Positions 1 through 7,986 of a DNA stretch of 64,000 nt are shown piece by piece (position 1 is the stretch's first letter; every line of letters begins with the position of its first letter). A program made the position numbers and the translations under genes. Under the pieces are notes generated by a model, which was not told the origin of the DNA, did no database searches, and saw nothing but the letters and a program-made list of their open reading frames with translations. The DNA is taken from positions 868,001 through 932,000 of the forward strand of contig CAVPLH010000006.1 of assembly GCA_963705955.1 (NCBI GenBank), in the 5' to 3' direction. This DNA is from WHSW01 sp963705955. Its GTDB lineage: Bacteria > Actinomycetota > Thermoleophilia > Solirubrobacterales > 70-9.

Positions 1-266
1 GTTCGTCGGGGTCCACGGTCGCCAGCTTGACGAGCATCGCCGGATGGTCCTCGTAGTGCGGAGTGATGAAGAACGTCTCGGGATCCTCCTGGATCAGCGC
101 CTCGCGCTCGAGGAAGTCCACACGGACGACCAGCGTCTCGCCGTCCTCACGCAAACGCGCGAAACCCCTTGCCGCGGACCTTAAGCGCCGGTGTGCCGTA
201 CGAGGTGCCCTCGACGACCTCCGGTAGCTCGCCGGCCAACTTCGTCACGGTGTCCCAGTCGGCCAT
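1..266 (-). CDS. MmcQ/YjbR family protein, partial and frameshifted
   Basis: The gene runs off the left edge. From the ATG at 266-264 the protein begins MADWDTVTKLAGELPEVVEG and has the SYGTPALKVRGKGF stretch typical of the MmcQ/YjbR fold. That frame stops after about 39 codons. A +1 shift at the CCCC run near 165-168 restores the family sequence, including the segments DFLEREALIQEDPETFF and TPHYEDHPAMLVKL. The family is a small single-domain fold sometimes called DNA-binding; its biochemical role is not established. The shift is most simply one extra base in a homopolymer. The gene is divergent from the sigma factor gene, with about 110 bp between them. Confidence 0.75.
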
Positions 267-376
267 CCCGCGAGACTAGCCACCGCTGCGGGTTTACGAC
301 CGTTATCGGGGGCGTCGCGGACTCGCCCCGGAATCGGGTCCGAGGGCGGGCATCGCCTATCTTGCGACTGCCCCCG

Positions 377-1201
377 ATGAGTGCCGACCGACGCCATCGC
401 CGCCGCCCCGCCGGTGACCTGCCCGCCCCCGGCGGCCCGAACAACGCGCTCGCCGGTGAATCCGAGCTGCTCGAAAGCTACGCCCGGACCCGCGACGAGC
501 ACGCCCGCGAGGAGCTCGTCCGCCGCTTCCTGCCCTTCGCGCGCAGCCTCGCGATGCGTTACAGCGGCGGGGTCGAGCCGAGCGAGGACCTGATCCAGGT
601 GGCGAGCCTCGGCCTCGTCTCGGCGCTCGAGCGGTTCGACCCGGAGCGCGGGGTTCCGTTCGCCGCCTTCGCGGGGCCGACGATCCTCGGTGAGCTGCGG
701 CGCCACTTTCGCGATCGCGTCTGGACGATGCGCGTGCCGCGCGGCCTCCAGGAGCGGATTCGTTCGGTCGAGGGCGCGATCACGAAGCTCAGCCACGAGC
801 TCGAGCGCTCGCCGACGGTAGCCGAGATCGCCGCTCTGGTCGAGATCGACGAGGCCGAGGTGCTGGAGGCGTTCGAGGCGGCCGGCGCGAGGCGGACGAT
901 CTCGCTCGATCAGCCCTCGGCAGGCTCGGAGCCCGGCGACGACGCGCCGATGGCGGAGCGGATCGGCGGCGACGATCCCGGCTTCGAGCTGGTCGAGGAC
1001 CGCGCGACGCTCGACGCCACGGCAGGCGTTCTCGACGAGACCGAGCGCGAGGTCCTGCAGCTGCGGTTCGCGGAGGATCTGACCCAGTCGAAGATCGCCG
1101 AGCGGGTCGGCTACTCGCAGATGCACGTCTCCCGGATCCTGCGCCGGGCGCTCGGCAGGCTCCGAGACGCCGCGACCGAGGGCGAGACCGACGATCTCTG
1201 A
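377..1201 (+). CDS. RNA polymerase sigma factor, SigB/SigF type
   Basis: A 274-residue group 3 sigma-70 factor that redirects RNA polymerase to stress or developmental promoters. Region 2 contains DLIQVASLGLVSALERFD, region 3 follows the VPRGLQERI segment, and region 4 ends with a helix-turn-helix (LTQSKIAERVGYSQMHVSRI). The frame is open back to 191, but the upstream part is arginine-rich noise. The ATG at 377 gives the usual family length, so I chose it. It converges on an RsbW-like anti-sigma gene only 8 bp away, the kind of partner expected for this sigma subfamily. Which promoters it reads cannot be told from the sequence. Confidence 0.88.
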   Translation: MSADRRHRRRPAGDLPAPGGPNNALAGESELLESYARTRDEHAREELVRRFLPFARSLAMRYSGGVEPSEDLIQVASLGLVSALERFDPERGVPFAAFAGPTILGELRRHFRDRVWTMRVPRGLQERIRSVEGAITKLSHELERSPTVAEIAALVEIDEAEVLEAFEAAGARRTISLDQPSAGSEPGDDAPMAERIGGDDPGFELVEDRATLDATAGVLDETEREVLQLRFAEDLTQSKIAERVGYSQMHVSRILRRALGRLRDAATEGETDDL

Positions 1202-1209
1202 GCCGTCGC

Positions 1210-2019
1210 TCAGTCCGCCGACCGACCGATCCGGATCACCAGCAGCTCACCGGAATCGACCGCCTCGACGCGGATTTCGTCGGCCAGCGTCTCCAGCGAC
1301 GTGTCGAGGGCCGGGATCCGCATCCCGTCGAGCAGGCGCTGGGCACCGCCCGGGTCCAGCGGGCCGACCCGCAGCTCGAACGAGCCGTCGCGCTCGCTGA
1401 TCGCCATCCGCGCGGTGCCGCCGGGGAACCGCTCCGGCCCGCCGGCCGAGAGCGCATCGCTGAGCAGGACGGCGTCGGAGAGCTGGTCGACCGAGAGGTC
1501 CGCACGGGTCGCGAACATCGAGATCACCCTCGAGAGGACCGGCGCGAGCAGCTCCCCTGCGGGCAACCCGATCAGGGTCTCGTCGGCGATCTCGGGTGTG
1601 GTGACCGGCTCGGCGCCGTTCTCCGCGAACGGAATCCGCATCATCACGTGGGTGCCGCGGCCGGGGGCGGCACTGATCTCGAGGCTCTCGGTGAGCGCCG
1701 CGATCAGCGGCAACCCGAGCCGCAGGCTGCGCTGCTCGACGTCGGCGAGCGGGCGGATCCCGGTGCCGAAGTCGCGCACGGTGACGATCAGGCTGGTGGG
1801 CTCGGGCCAGGCGCGCACCTCGAGCGGTCCCGGCTTGCCGTCGTCGTAGGCGTGGACGACGACGTTCATGCAGGCCTCGGTGACGACCGTCTTCAGGTCG
1901 GCGACCTCGGCCGGGTCCATCTCCAGCGCCTCTGCGAGGCCGGCGAGGGCGTGGCGGACAAGCGGAACGTTCTCGGCCTTGGCGGGCAGGGAGAACTCCA
2001 CTCTGGAATCGGCCTCCAT
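1210..2019 (-). CDS. RsbW-like anti-sigma factor kinase with extra C-terminal domain
   Basis: The first ~140 of 269 residues form a GHKL ATPase domain of the RsbW/SpoIIAB anti-sigma family. The N-box is TEACMNVVVHAYDD, the G1 box is VRDFGTGIRP, and the G2 region is GRGTHVMMRIPF. Such proteins hold a SigB/SigF-type sigma factor inactive and phosphorylate an anti-anti-sigma protein; the adjacent convergent sigma gene is the obvious candidate target. The remaining ~120 residues (from about SRVISMFATRADLSV) look like a second, degenerate ATPase-like or dimerisation domain without recognisable nucleotide boxes. No anti-anti-sigma gene lies nearby. Confidence 0.8.
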   Translation of the reverse strand: MEADSRVEFSLPAKAENVPLVRHALAGLAEALEMDPAEVADLKTVVTEACMNVVVHAYDDGKPGPLEVRAWPEPTSLIVTVRDFGTGIRPLADVEQRSLRLGLPLIAALTESLEISAAPGRGTHVMMRIPFAENGAEPVTTPEIADETLIGLPAGELLAPVLSRVISMFATRADLSVDQLSDAVLLSDALSAGGPERFPGGTARMAISERDGSFELRVGPLDPGGAQRLLDGMRIPALDTSLETLADEIRVEAVDSGELLVIRIGRSAD

Positions 2020-2049
2020 CGGCGCTCAGGTACCCCTAGGACTCGGCAG

Positions 2050-2415
2050 CTAATCGCGCTTCCAGGCGCGCCCGAAGAGCTTGCTCAGTCGTCCCGGCCG
2101 GACGTTGGCGCTGAAGCTGCCGACCCCGCGGTCGGGCGGCGGCAGCTGCGATACCTCATCCGGGGTGATCGTCAAGGTCACCCCGCGCTCCGCGGTCCGG
2201 CCGACCTCCGGCGCATCGACGAATCGAAGCGCGCCGTCCGCGGCCTCGATCACGATCCCGTCGAGGATGTGCTCGCGGAAGTTGTCGACCACCTCCGCCA
2301 CCCGGCCGACCTCGGTCCCGTCCGCGGCGTAGACCGGAATGCCCTTCGGCAGCGCCGTGTAGTGGATCGCATGTCCGTCGTCGACCACCCCGACAGCATA
2401 GGGCGAGCACGTCAC
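2050..2415 (-). CDS. Small PRC-barrel-like protein of unknown function
   Basis: A 121-residue protein starting at GTG. The middle part (residues ~25-80) alternates short beta segments such as IPVYAADGTEVGRVAEVVDN and HILDGIVIEAADGALRFVDA, resembling a PRC-barrel or DUF2171-type fold. These folds occur in ribosome maturation factors and in photosynthetic and stress proteins. The C-terminus is basic (GRLSKLFGRAWKRD). There is no signal peptide or membrane segment. It is downstream of the anti-sigma gene on the same strand. The fold assignment is tentative and no function is claimed. Confidence 0.6.
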   Translation of the reverse strand: MTCSPYAVGVVDDGHAIHYTALPKGIPVYAADGTEVGRVAEVVDNFREHILDGIVIEAADGALRFVDAPEVGRTAERGVTLTITPDEVSQLPPPDRGVGSFSANVRPGRLSKLFGRAWKRD

Positions 2416-2527
2416 CGGCTACCCCACCCGACCAGCAGGCGGTTTGGCGCCCGTCCCGATCAACCTCGAGACCCTACGCCCGGCCGGCCCGCGGGGCAAG
2501 TCCTCCGTCCGTAGCGTGTCGGGGCAG

Positions 2528-2961
2528 ATGGGGACACCAGCGAAGACCCGACGACCGGATACGGCGGCCCGCTGCCACGCAAGCTCGGGATCAAGGAAGG
2601 AAGCGCCGTCGCCTTCCCGGGCGCCCCACCCGAGTTCCCGGCGGCGCTCGGGCCGCTGCCCGAGTCGGTCACGGTGAAGCGCCGTGCGAGCGCCCCGCTC
2701 GACGTCGTCGTCGTCTTCTTGACCCGGCGGGCGCAGCTCGAGCGGCGCCTCGGCCGCCTCGCGCGGACCGTCTATCCCGCCGGCGGGCTCTGGGTCGCGT
2801 GGCCGAAGCGCGCCTCGGGCGTCGCCACCGACCTGACCGAGGACGTGATCCGCGAGGTCGCCCTCGAGGCCGGACTGGTCGACAACAAGGTCTGCGCGAT
2901 CGACGCCACCTGGTCCGGCCTGCGCCTCGTCCACCGGCTCCGCGACCGCCGCGGGGGCTGA
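2528..2961 (+). CDS. DUF3052 family protein, frameshifted near the start
   Basis: The body of the protein carries the family signature: GGPLPRKLGIKEGSAVAF near the N-terminus, then LDVVVVFLTRRAQLERRL and AGGLWVAWPKRASG. It ends with DLTEDVIREVALEAGLVDNK and a TWSGLRLVHRL tail. DUF3052 proteins are ~140-residue actinobacterial proteins without known activity. The plausible ATG at 2528 is in a different frame from the body, and the body frame has no start codon after its upstream stop at 2512. Adding one G near 2556-2558 joins MGTPAKTRRP to GYGGPLPRKL and gives a normal 144-residue protein. A single-base deletion is therefore likely. Confidence 0.75.
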
Positions 2962-2968
2962 GTCTCGC

Positions 2969-3820
2969 TCAGGCGTCGAGGCGCTCGGCGACCTCGCGTC
3001 GCTCGCAGAAGGAGGCGATCTCGCGCGACAGTCTGCCGCCCTGCCAGGCGAGCGGCGAGGCGCCCGGCTCCTCGCTGATCAGCTGCGCCCTCGGCAACCG
3101 CTCGGCCCAGGCCTCGGCGGCGGCGAACGGGTGGCCGGGGTCGGCCTCGTCGCCGCTGGCGACGACGAGCGCCGGGAGGTCGAGGAACTCGAGCTCGCCG
3201 AGATCATCGAACGGCTGCGAGCGCGGTACCTCGCGCAGCGCCTCGGCTACCGCCCCGGGGTGACGATGGAGGCCGAGCCGGTCGCGCGAGATCCGCAACA
3301 GGGTCTCCCGCCAGGCCGGGTCCAGATCGTGGTCATATGCCTCGATGAACCCGTCGACCCCCCCGCTCGCGAGGCCGTCGGCGAGCCTGTCCCAGTAGGC
3401 GAGCGATTCGGCGCCGAGCGGGGTACCGAGCCAGGTCGGCCCGATGACGACGATCCCCGCCACCCGCTCGGGGTCGGCGAGCGCCGCCGCGGCCAGCGTG
3501 TGGGCGCCCATCGAGTGGCCCGCGAGCACCGAGCGCCGGCCGGTCGCGAGCTGGTCGAGAACGGCCGTCGCGTCCGCGGCCAGCTCTGGGTACCCATACC
3601 CCTCCCCCGCCCCGGCCGGATCCGACACACCGTGGCCACGGGCGTCGTAGGCGATCGTCCGAAAGCCGCTTCGGGCGAGCGTCCGCGAGCCGTGGACGAC
3701 GTAACGGCGGGTCGCCGTGAGCCCGTGCAGGAGCGCGATCGGCGGCCCCTCCCCCGTCGTCTCGCCGGCGAGCTGACGACCGCCGCGATCGACGGCGAAC
3801 GGGACCGGATCGAGCGTCAC
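2969..3820 (-). CDS. Alpha/beta hydrolase
   Basis: A 283-residue serine hydrolase of the alpha/beta fold. It shows an LLHGLTATRRYV oxyanion region, the strand-helix DARGHGVSDP, and the nucleophile elbow AGHSMGAH. A late acid lies near ASGDEADPGHPF, with the probable catalytic His just after it. The substrate cannot be inferred; esterases, lactonases and C-C hydrolases all look like this. I chose the GTG at 3820, which overlaps the upstream peroxiredoxin stop as GTGA. A longer open frame exists, but its first ~120 residues are the peroxiredoxin read out of frame. It is the last gene of a cyclophilin-peroxiredoxin-hydrolase operon. Confidence 0.85.
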   Translation of the reverse strand: MTLDPVPFAVDRGGRQLAGETTGEGPPIALLHGLTATRRYVVHGSRTLARSGFRTIAYDARGHGVSDPAGAGEGYGYPELAADATAVLDQLATGRRSVLAGHSMGAHTLAAAALADPERVAGIVVIGPTWLGTPLGAESLAYWDRLADGLASGGVDGFIEAYDHDLDPAWRETLLRISRDRLGLHRHPGAVAEALREVPRSQPFDDLGELEFLDLPALVVASGDEADPGHPFAAAEAWAERLPRAQLISEEPGASPLAWQGGRLSREIASFCERREVAERLDA

Positions 3821-4284
3821 GAAGCGGCGCCCCGGGCGAGCGAGAGCGCCGCCGCGAGGTGCTCGACGTCCTTGTATCGGAGTCCGAGCAGGGCGACGTG
3901 GCGGTAGCGGACCACCCCTTCGGGGTCGACGATGAAGATCGAGCGCCGCACCAGCCCACCCGGGCCGACGACGCCGTAGGCGCGGGCGGTGGCGTGGTCG
4001 GGGTCGGCGAGCAGCGGCACGGTGAGCTCGTGCTCGGCGGTGAAGCGCTCGTGCGATTCGATCGACTGCGGCGAGATCCCGAGCACGTCGGCGTCGAGCG
4101 CGTCGAGATGGTCGGCCGCGTCGCGGTAGGAGCAGAACTGACGCGTGCAGACCGGTGTGAAGTCCCCCGGGTAGAAGGCCAGGATCACCCACCTGCCGCG
4201 GTGGTCGGAGAGCTTCACGGTTCGCTCGCCGGTGCCCGTGAGCTCGAAGTCCGGCGCCGGATCTCCGATCTCGACCCGCGCCAT
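3817..4284 (-). CDS. Peroxiredoxin, Bcp/AhpC-TSA type
   Basis: A 155-residue cytosolic thiol peroxidase that reduces peroxides. The peroxidatic Cys46 sits in DFTPVCTRQFC, and Cys51 five residues later matches the resolving-cysteine spacing of atypical two-cysteine Bcp enzymes. The thioredoxin-fold core is intact, with GDPAPDFEL at the start and RRSIFIVDPEGVVRY near the end. The ATG shares one base with the stop of the upstream cyclophilin gene (TGATG), so the two are probably translated together. The electron donor is not encoded here. Confidence 0.9.
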   Translation of the reverse strand: MARVEIGDPAPDFELTGTGERTVKLSDHRGRWVILAFYPGDFTPVCTRQFCSYRDAADHLDALDADVLGISPQSIESHERFTAEHELTVPLLADPDHATARAYGVVGPGGLVRRSIFIVDPEGVVRYRHVALLGLRYKDVEHLAAALSLARGAAS

Positions 4285-4955
4285 CAGCCCGTCTCGATCG
4301 TGACCTTGTCGATCGTGACCGTCTGGGTCGGCTGCTCGGTCGCCGGGTCGCCGAGCTTGCCGATCGCGTCGACGACGTCCATCCCGTCGGTCACCTTGCC
4401 GAGCACCGCGTAGTCGGGGGGAAGGCCGGCGTCGGCAGGGGCGGTGACGACGAAGAACTGGCTGCCCGAGGCCCCCGGCGGCTCGACCTGAGTCTTCGCC
4501 ATCGCGACCAGCCCGTTGCGGTAGACGGTGTTCTTGGGCGGCGCCTCGACCACCGTGTAGCCCGGTCCCCCGGTCCCGTCGCCCTTCGGATCGCCGCCCT
4601 GGATCACGAATCCGGGGGCGATCCGGTGAAAGACCGTGCCGTCGTAGAACCCCTTGTCGGCCAGGAACGCGAACGAGTTCGAGGTCTCCGGGGAGCGCTT
4701 CGTGTCGAGCTCGATCTCAAACGCCCCGCAGCTGGTCTCGACCGTGGCCCTCGCCGGCGTGCCCGGCTTCAGCACCTTGCCGGGCTTCGGGAAGTGCTCG
4801 CTCTTCGGCGCCGGCGCCTCGACCTGGCGGCAGTCGCCCTGCGCGGTCGCCGCGCTCGTCGAGGCGTCGTCACCGCCGCCGCAGGCGGAGAGCGCGGCGG
4901 CGGCGGCGAGCGCGGCGATCAGCGCCGCGAGGCGGCATCCTCGCAGGAACCCCAT
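4284..4955 (-). CDS. Cyclophilin-type peptidyl-prolyl isomerase lipoprotein
   Basis: A 223-residue exported foldase. Residues 1-25 form a lipoprotein signal peptide with the lipobox LSAC, so Cys25 should be lipidated and the enzyme anchored on the outer face of the membrane. A short linker precedes the cyclophilin barrel, which shows the hallmarks FYDGTVFHRIAPGFVIQGGD and GASGSQFFVVTA. It catalyses cis-trans isomerisation at proline in exported proteins. It is the first gene of a three-gene operon with a peroxiredoxin and a hydrolase. A 77-bp gap separates it from a divergent methyltransferase. Confidence 0.9.
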   Translation of the reverse strand: MGFLRGCRLAALIAALAAAAALSACGGGDDASTSAATAQGDCRQVEAPAPKSEHFPKPGKVLKPGTPARATVETSCGAFEIELDTKRSPETSNSFAFLADKGFYDGTVFHRIAPGFVIQGGDPKGDGTGGPGYTVVEAPPKNTVYRNGLVAMAKTQVEPPGASGSQFFVVTAPADAGLPPDYAVLGKVTDGMDVVDAIGKLGDPATEQPTQTVTIDKVTIETG

Positions 4956-5032
4956 CGGTCGCGGAGGCTAGTACACGCGTCCCGGCGGCACCGGGGCCTG
5001 CCGCCCGGCGCGCCGCTTGGGAAGATTGCGCG

Positions 5033-5683
5033 GTGGAGCAGCCTCCGACCCCGATCCCGACCCGCGTCCGGCTGATCGGCAGGGCGCTGAACGGGACCGT
5101 GACCCGGGCACCGTGGCTGTGGCCCCTGCTCCGCGGCCCGATGCGCGGCTTCTTCGACCGCTCCGCCCCGGGCTGGGATCAGCGCACCAACGCCGGGTCG
5201 GTCGAACACCTCGCCGCGCTCGCCGCCGCGGCGGCGGCGATCTCACCGCCCCCCGAACGTGTCCTCGAGCTCGGCACCGGCACCGGCGAGGGGGCGCTGT
5301 TCCTGGCCCGGGAGTTTCCCCGGGCCAGCGTCCGCGGCGTCGACGTCTCGGAGGCGATGATCGCGGCGGCCCGCGCGAAGGTCGGCCTCGATCCCGAGGG
5401 GCGGATCGCGTTCAAGGTCGCCGATGCGGCCAGCCTCCCCTACGCGGACGAGTCCTTCGACCTCGTCGCGCAGCTCAACATGCCCCCGTTCTTCGCCGAG
5501 ATCGGACGCGTCCTGCGCCCCGGCGGCCATGTGATCGTGGCCGCCAGCCGCGGCGCTGCGACCCCGTTCTACACGCCGCCCGCGGTCCTCGAGCGTGGCT
5601 TTCGCGGTCACGGCATCGAACCCGCCGGCAGCGGCGCGGCGGGGGCGGGGACCTGGTTCGTCGGCCGCAGGAGCCCCGGGTAG
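5033..5683 (+). CDS. Class I SAM-dependent methyltransferase
   Basis: A 216-residue methyltransferase starting at GTG. Motif I for S-adenosylmethionine binding is VLELGTGTGEGALFLA (about residues 77-92). It is followed by the acidic RGVDVSEAMI strand, the VADAASLPYADESFDLV stretch and VLRPGGHVIVAAS. The first ~45 residues are probably a lid or substrate region. The substrate is unknown. It is 12 bp upstream of the lipid kinase gene and likely cotranscribed with it, so a lipid or small-molecule target is possible but unproven. Confidence 0.85.
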   Translation: MEQPPTPIPTRVRLIGRALNGTVTRAPWLWPLLRGPMRGFFDRSAPGWDQRTNAGSVEHLAALAAAAAAISPPPERVLELGTGTGEGALFLAREFPRASVRGVDVSEAMIAAARAKVGLDPEGRIAFKVADAASLPYADESFDLVAQLNMPPFFAEIGRVLRPGGHVIVAASRGAATPFYTPPAVLERGFRGHGIEPAGSGAAGAGTWFVGRRSPG

Positions 5684-5695
5684 GCTGACCTGCCG

Positions 5696-6580
5696 GTGCC
5701 CGAGCCCCAGCGCTACCTTCTGCTCGTCAACCCTTCGGCGGGCGGAGGTCGCGCGCGCGAGCTCCTGCCGCAGGTCGAGCGCGAGCTCGCCCGCCACGGC
5801 CTCTCGCACCGCTCGCTGCTCACCGAGGGGCTCGAGCACGGCTGCGCGGAGGCTCGCGCCGGGGCCGCCGCCGGCGAGATCCCGGTCGTGATCAGCGGCG
5901 ACGGGCTGATCGGCCAGATCGGAGGCGCCGTCGCGGACACCGAGATGCCGCTCGGGATCATCCCGGGCGGGCGGGGCAACGACCTCGCCCGGGTGCTCGG
6001 GATTCCCACCGCCGTCGGAGACGCGGTGGCGGTCCTCGCCGCGGACGCACGGCGGCGGATCGATGTCGGCGAGATCGACGGCCGCAGCTTCCTCTGCATC
6101 GCCAGCTGCGGGTTCGACTCCGACGCGAACCGGATCGCGAACGAGACCGGCTGGCTCAAGGGGCGACTGGTCTACGCGTACGCGGCGCTCAGGGCTCTGG
6201 TGGCCTGGAAGCCGGCCCGGTTCACGCTGACCCTCGACGGCGAGCGCCGCGAGCTCCGCGGATACGGCGTCGCCGCAGCCAACAGCCGCGCCTACGGCGG
6301 CGGCATGTTCGTCGCCCCGGAGGCCGAGCTCGACGACGGCCTGCTCGACGTCGTCACGATGCGGGAGACCGGCAAGCTGCGCTTCCTCACCAAGCCCCTG
6401 CCGAGGGTCTTCGACGGCACCCACGTCGCGCTGCCCGAGGTCGACGTCGCGCGCGCGGCCGAGGTGCGGATCGAGGCCGACCGACCATTCGAGGTCTACG
6501 CCGACGGCGATCACCTCGCCGACCTCCCGGTGACCGTGCGCGTGCGACCGGCGGCGCTTTCGGTAATCGTCCCCGGATGA
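5696..6580 (+). CDS. Diacylglycerol kinase-family lipid kinase
   Basis: A 294-residue protein of the YegS/BmrU/DgkB family, which phosphorylates lipids with ATP at the inner face of the membrane. It begins LLLVNPSAGGGRARELLP. The nucleotide loop that is normally GGDGT reads SGDGLIGQIGG, followed by the conserved IIPGGRGNDLARVLG. The C-terminal beta-domain contains ANSRAYGGGM and AELDDGLLDVV. It starts at GTG and overlaps murT by 4 bp (ATGA). Its place next to murT suggests a role in envelope lipids. The substrate could be diacylglycerol or another lipid, including undecaprenol-type carriers. Confidence 0.85.
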   Translation: MPEPQRYLLLVNPSAGGGRARELLPQVERELARHGLSHRSLLTEGLEHGCAEARAGAAAGEIPVVISGDGLIGQIGGAVADTEMPLGIIPGGRGNDLARVLGIPTAVGDAVAVLAADARRRIDVGEIDGRSFLCIASCGFDSDANRIANETGWLKGRLVYAYAALRALVAWKPARFTLTLDGERRELRGYGVAAANSRAYGGGMFVAPEAELDDGLLDVVTMRETGKLRFLTKPLPRVFDGTHVALPEVDVARAAEVRIEADRPFEVYADGDHLADLPVTVRVRPAALSVIVPG

Positions 6581-7986
6581 GCGTCTCCGCCCGTCCCCGA
6601 CGCGGGTTTCGCGCCAAGGTCGCGCTGGCCCGCCTCAGCGGGTCTCTGAGCCGCCGCAGCGGCCGCGGTGGGGGCACCACGCTCCCTGGGCGGCTGCTGC
6701 TGCGGATGGCGCCGGAGGCGATCTCGCGGCTCGGCAGCGAGCTCTCGGGCCGTTCGACGATCGTCAGCGCCACGAACGGCAAGACGACGACCGCGGGCAT
6801 GCTCGCCGCCGCCCTGCGCTCCGCCGGACGCCAGCCGGTCCACAACCGCGCCGGGTCGAACATGAGCTGGGGGGTCGCGACCGCGCTTCTGGAGCAAAGC
6901 GGCGACGAGGGGCTGTTCGAGGTCGACGAGGCCTGGCTTCCCCGGATCGCGGCCGACCTCGACCCGCGGTTGATCGTGCTCGCGAACCTGTTTCGCGACC
7001 AGCTCGACCGCTACGGCGAGCTCGAGCACCTCGCCGACGAGTGGGCGCGCATGGTCGCCGAACGCGAGGGCCGCAGCGACTTCGCGCTCAACGCCGACGA
7101 TCCGCTCGTCGCCGACCTCGGCCGCGATCGCGAGCTGCGCCGCCGCCCGGGGGTCGTCTACTTCGGGATCGACGACAGATCGCAGGCGTTGCCGGAGCTC
7201 CAGCACGCTCACGACGCCAAGCACTGCCGGCGCTGTGGCCACCCCTACTCGTACGCGCGGGCGTTCGTCGGTCACCTCGGCCACTACGAGTGCCCGAACT
7301 GCCACGCCGACCGTCCCTCCCCCGACGTCGCCGCGACCGCGATCGAGCTCCGCGGGATGAGCGGCTCGCACGTCCACGTCAGGACCCCGCAGGGTGAGGT
7401 CGAGATCGACCTGCCGCTGCCCGGCCTCTACAACGTCTACAACGCGCTCGCGGCGCTCACCGCGGCGCTCCGGCTCGGGGTCGGGCTCGAGGCGACCGCG
7501 GCGGCGCTGGCGCGGGTCGAGGCCGTGTTCGGGCGTGTCGAGACGATCGCGGTCGGCGACAGGTCCGTCTCGATCCTGCTCGTCAAGAACCCCGCCGGCA
7601 CGAACGAGGTGCTCCGCACGCTGCGCCTCGAGGCCGGACCGGAAGCCGCCCCGCCGGGGCTCGACCTCTGGATCGCGCTCAACGACCGGATCGCCGACGG
7701 CCGCGACGTCTCCTGGATCTGGGACGCCGACTTCGAGCTTCTCGCCGGCGCGGTGCGGCGGGTGGTCTGCTCGGGGACGCGCGCGCCGGAGATCGCGGTG
7801 CGGCTCAAGTACGCAGGAGTCGATCCGTCGCTGATCGAGGTCGAGCCCTCGATCGAGCGGGCGCTCGACATCGCCGTCGCGGGCGCCGCGACCGACACCG
7901 TCTTCGCGCTCCCGACCTACACCGCTCTGATCGAGCTCCGCACGCTGCTCGCCTCGCGGGGGCTCGCCGAGGAGTTCTGGCGATGA
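6577..7986 (+). CDS. murT: Lipid II isoglutaminyl synthase, MurT subunit
   Basis: The Mur-ligase-like half of the MurT/GatD complex, which amidates the alpha-carboxyl of D-glutamate in the lipid II stem peptide at the cytoplasmic face. The 469 residues have the Mur central domain with the ATP loop VSATNGKTTTAG (about residues 64-75). A four-cysteine zinc ribbon typical of MurT has Cys217, Cys220, Cys239 and Cys242. The C-terminal DUF1727 domain includes NPAGTNEVLRTL and WIALNDRIADG. The glutaminase subunit GatD is encoded one gene downstream instead of next door. The upstream lipid kinase and the downstream methyltransferase both overlap it by 4 bp. Confidence 0.95.
   Translation: MSVSARPRRGFRAKVALARLSGSLSRRSGRGGGTTLPGRLLLRMAPEAISRLGSELSGRSTIVSATNGKTTTAGMLAAALRSAGRQPVHNRAGSNMSWGVATALLEQSGDEGLFEVDEAWLPRIAADLDPRLIVLANLFRDQLDRYGELEHLADEWARMVAEREGRSDFALNADDPLVADLGRDRELRRRPGVVYFGIDDRSQALPELQHAHDAKHCRRCGHPYSYARAFVGHLGHYECPNCHADRPSPDVAATAIELRGMSGSHVHVRTPQGEVEIDLPLPGLYNVYNALAALTAALRLGVGLEATAAALARVEAVFGRVETIAVGDRSVSILLVKNPAGTNEVLRTLRLEAGPEAAPPGLDLWIALNDRIADGRDVSWIWDADFELLAGAVRRVVCSGTRAPEIAVRLKYAGVDPSLIEVEPSIERALDIAVAGAATDTVFALPTYTALIELRTLLASRGLAEEFWR

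Noticed and set aside
2969..4192. 407-residue form of the alpha/beta hydrolase
   Set aside because: The first ~120 residues are the peroxiredoxin gene read in another frame; the GTG at 3820 with GTGA coupling is the sensible start.
5243..6514. Long minus-strand frame opposite the lipid kinase and methyltransferase
   Set aside because: It is the complement of two well-supported genes, with a composition typical of antisense frames in GC-rich DNA and no family motif. Many similar long antisense frames across the window were left out for the same reason.
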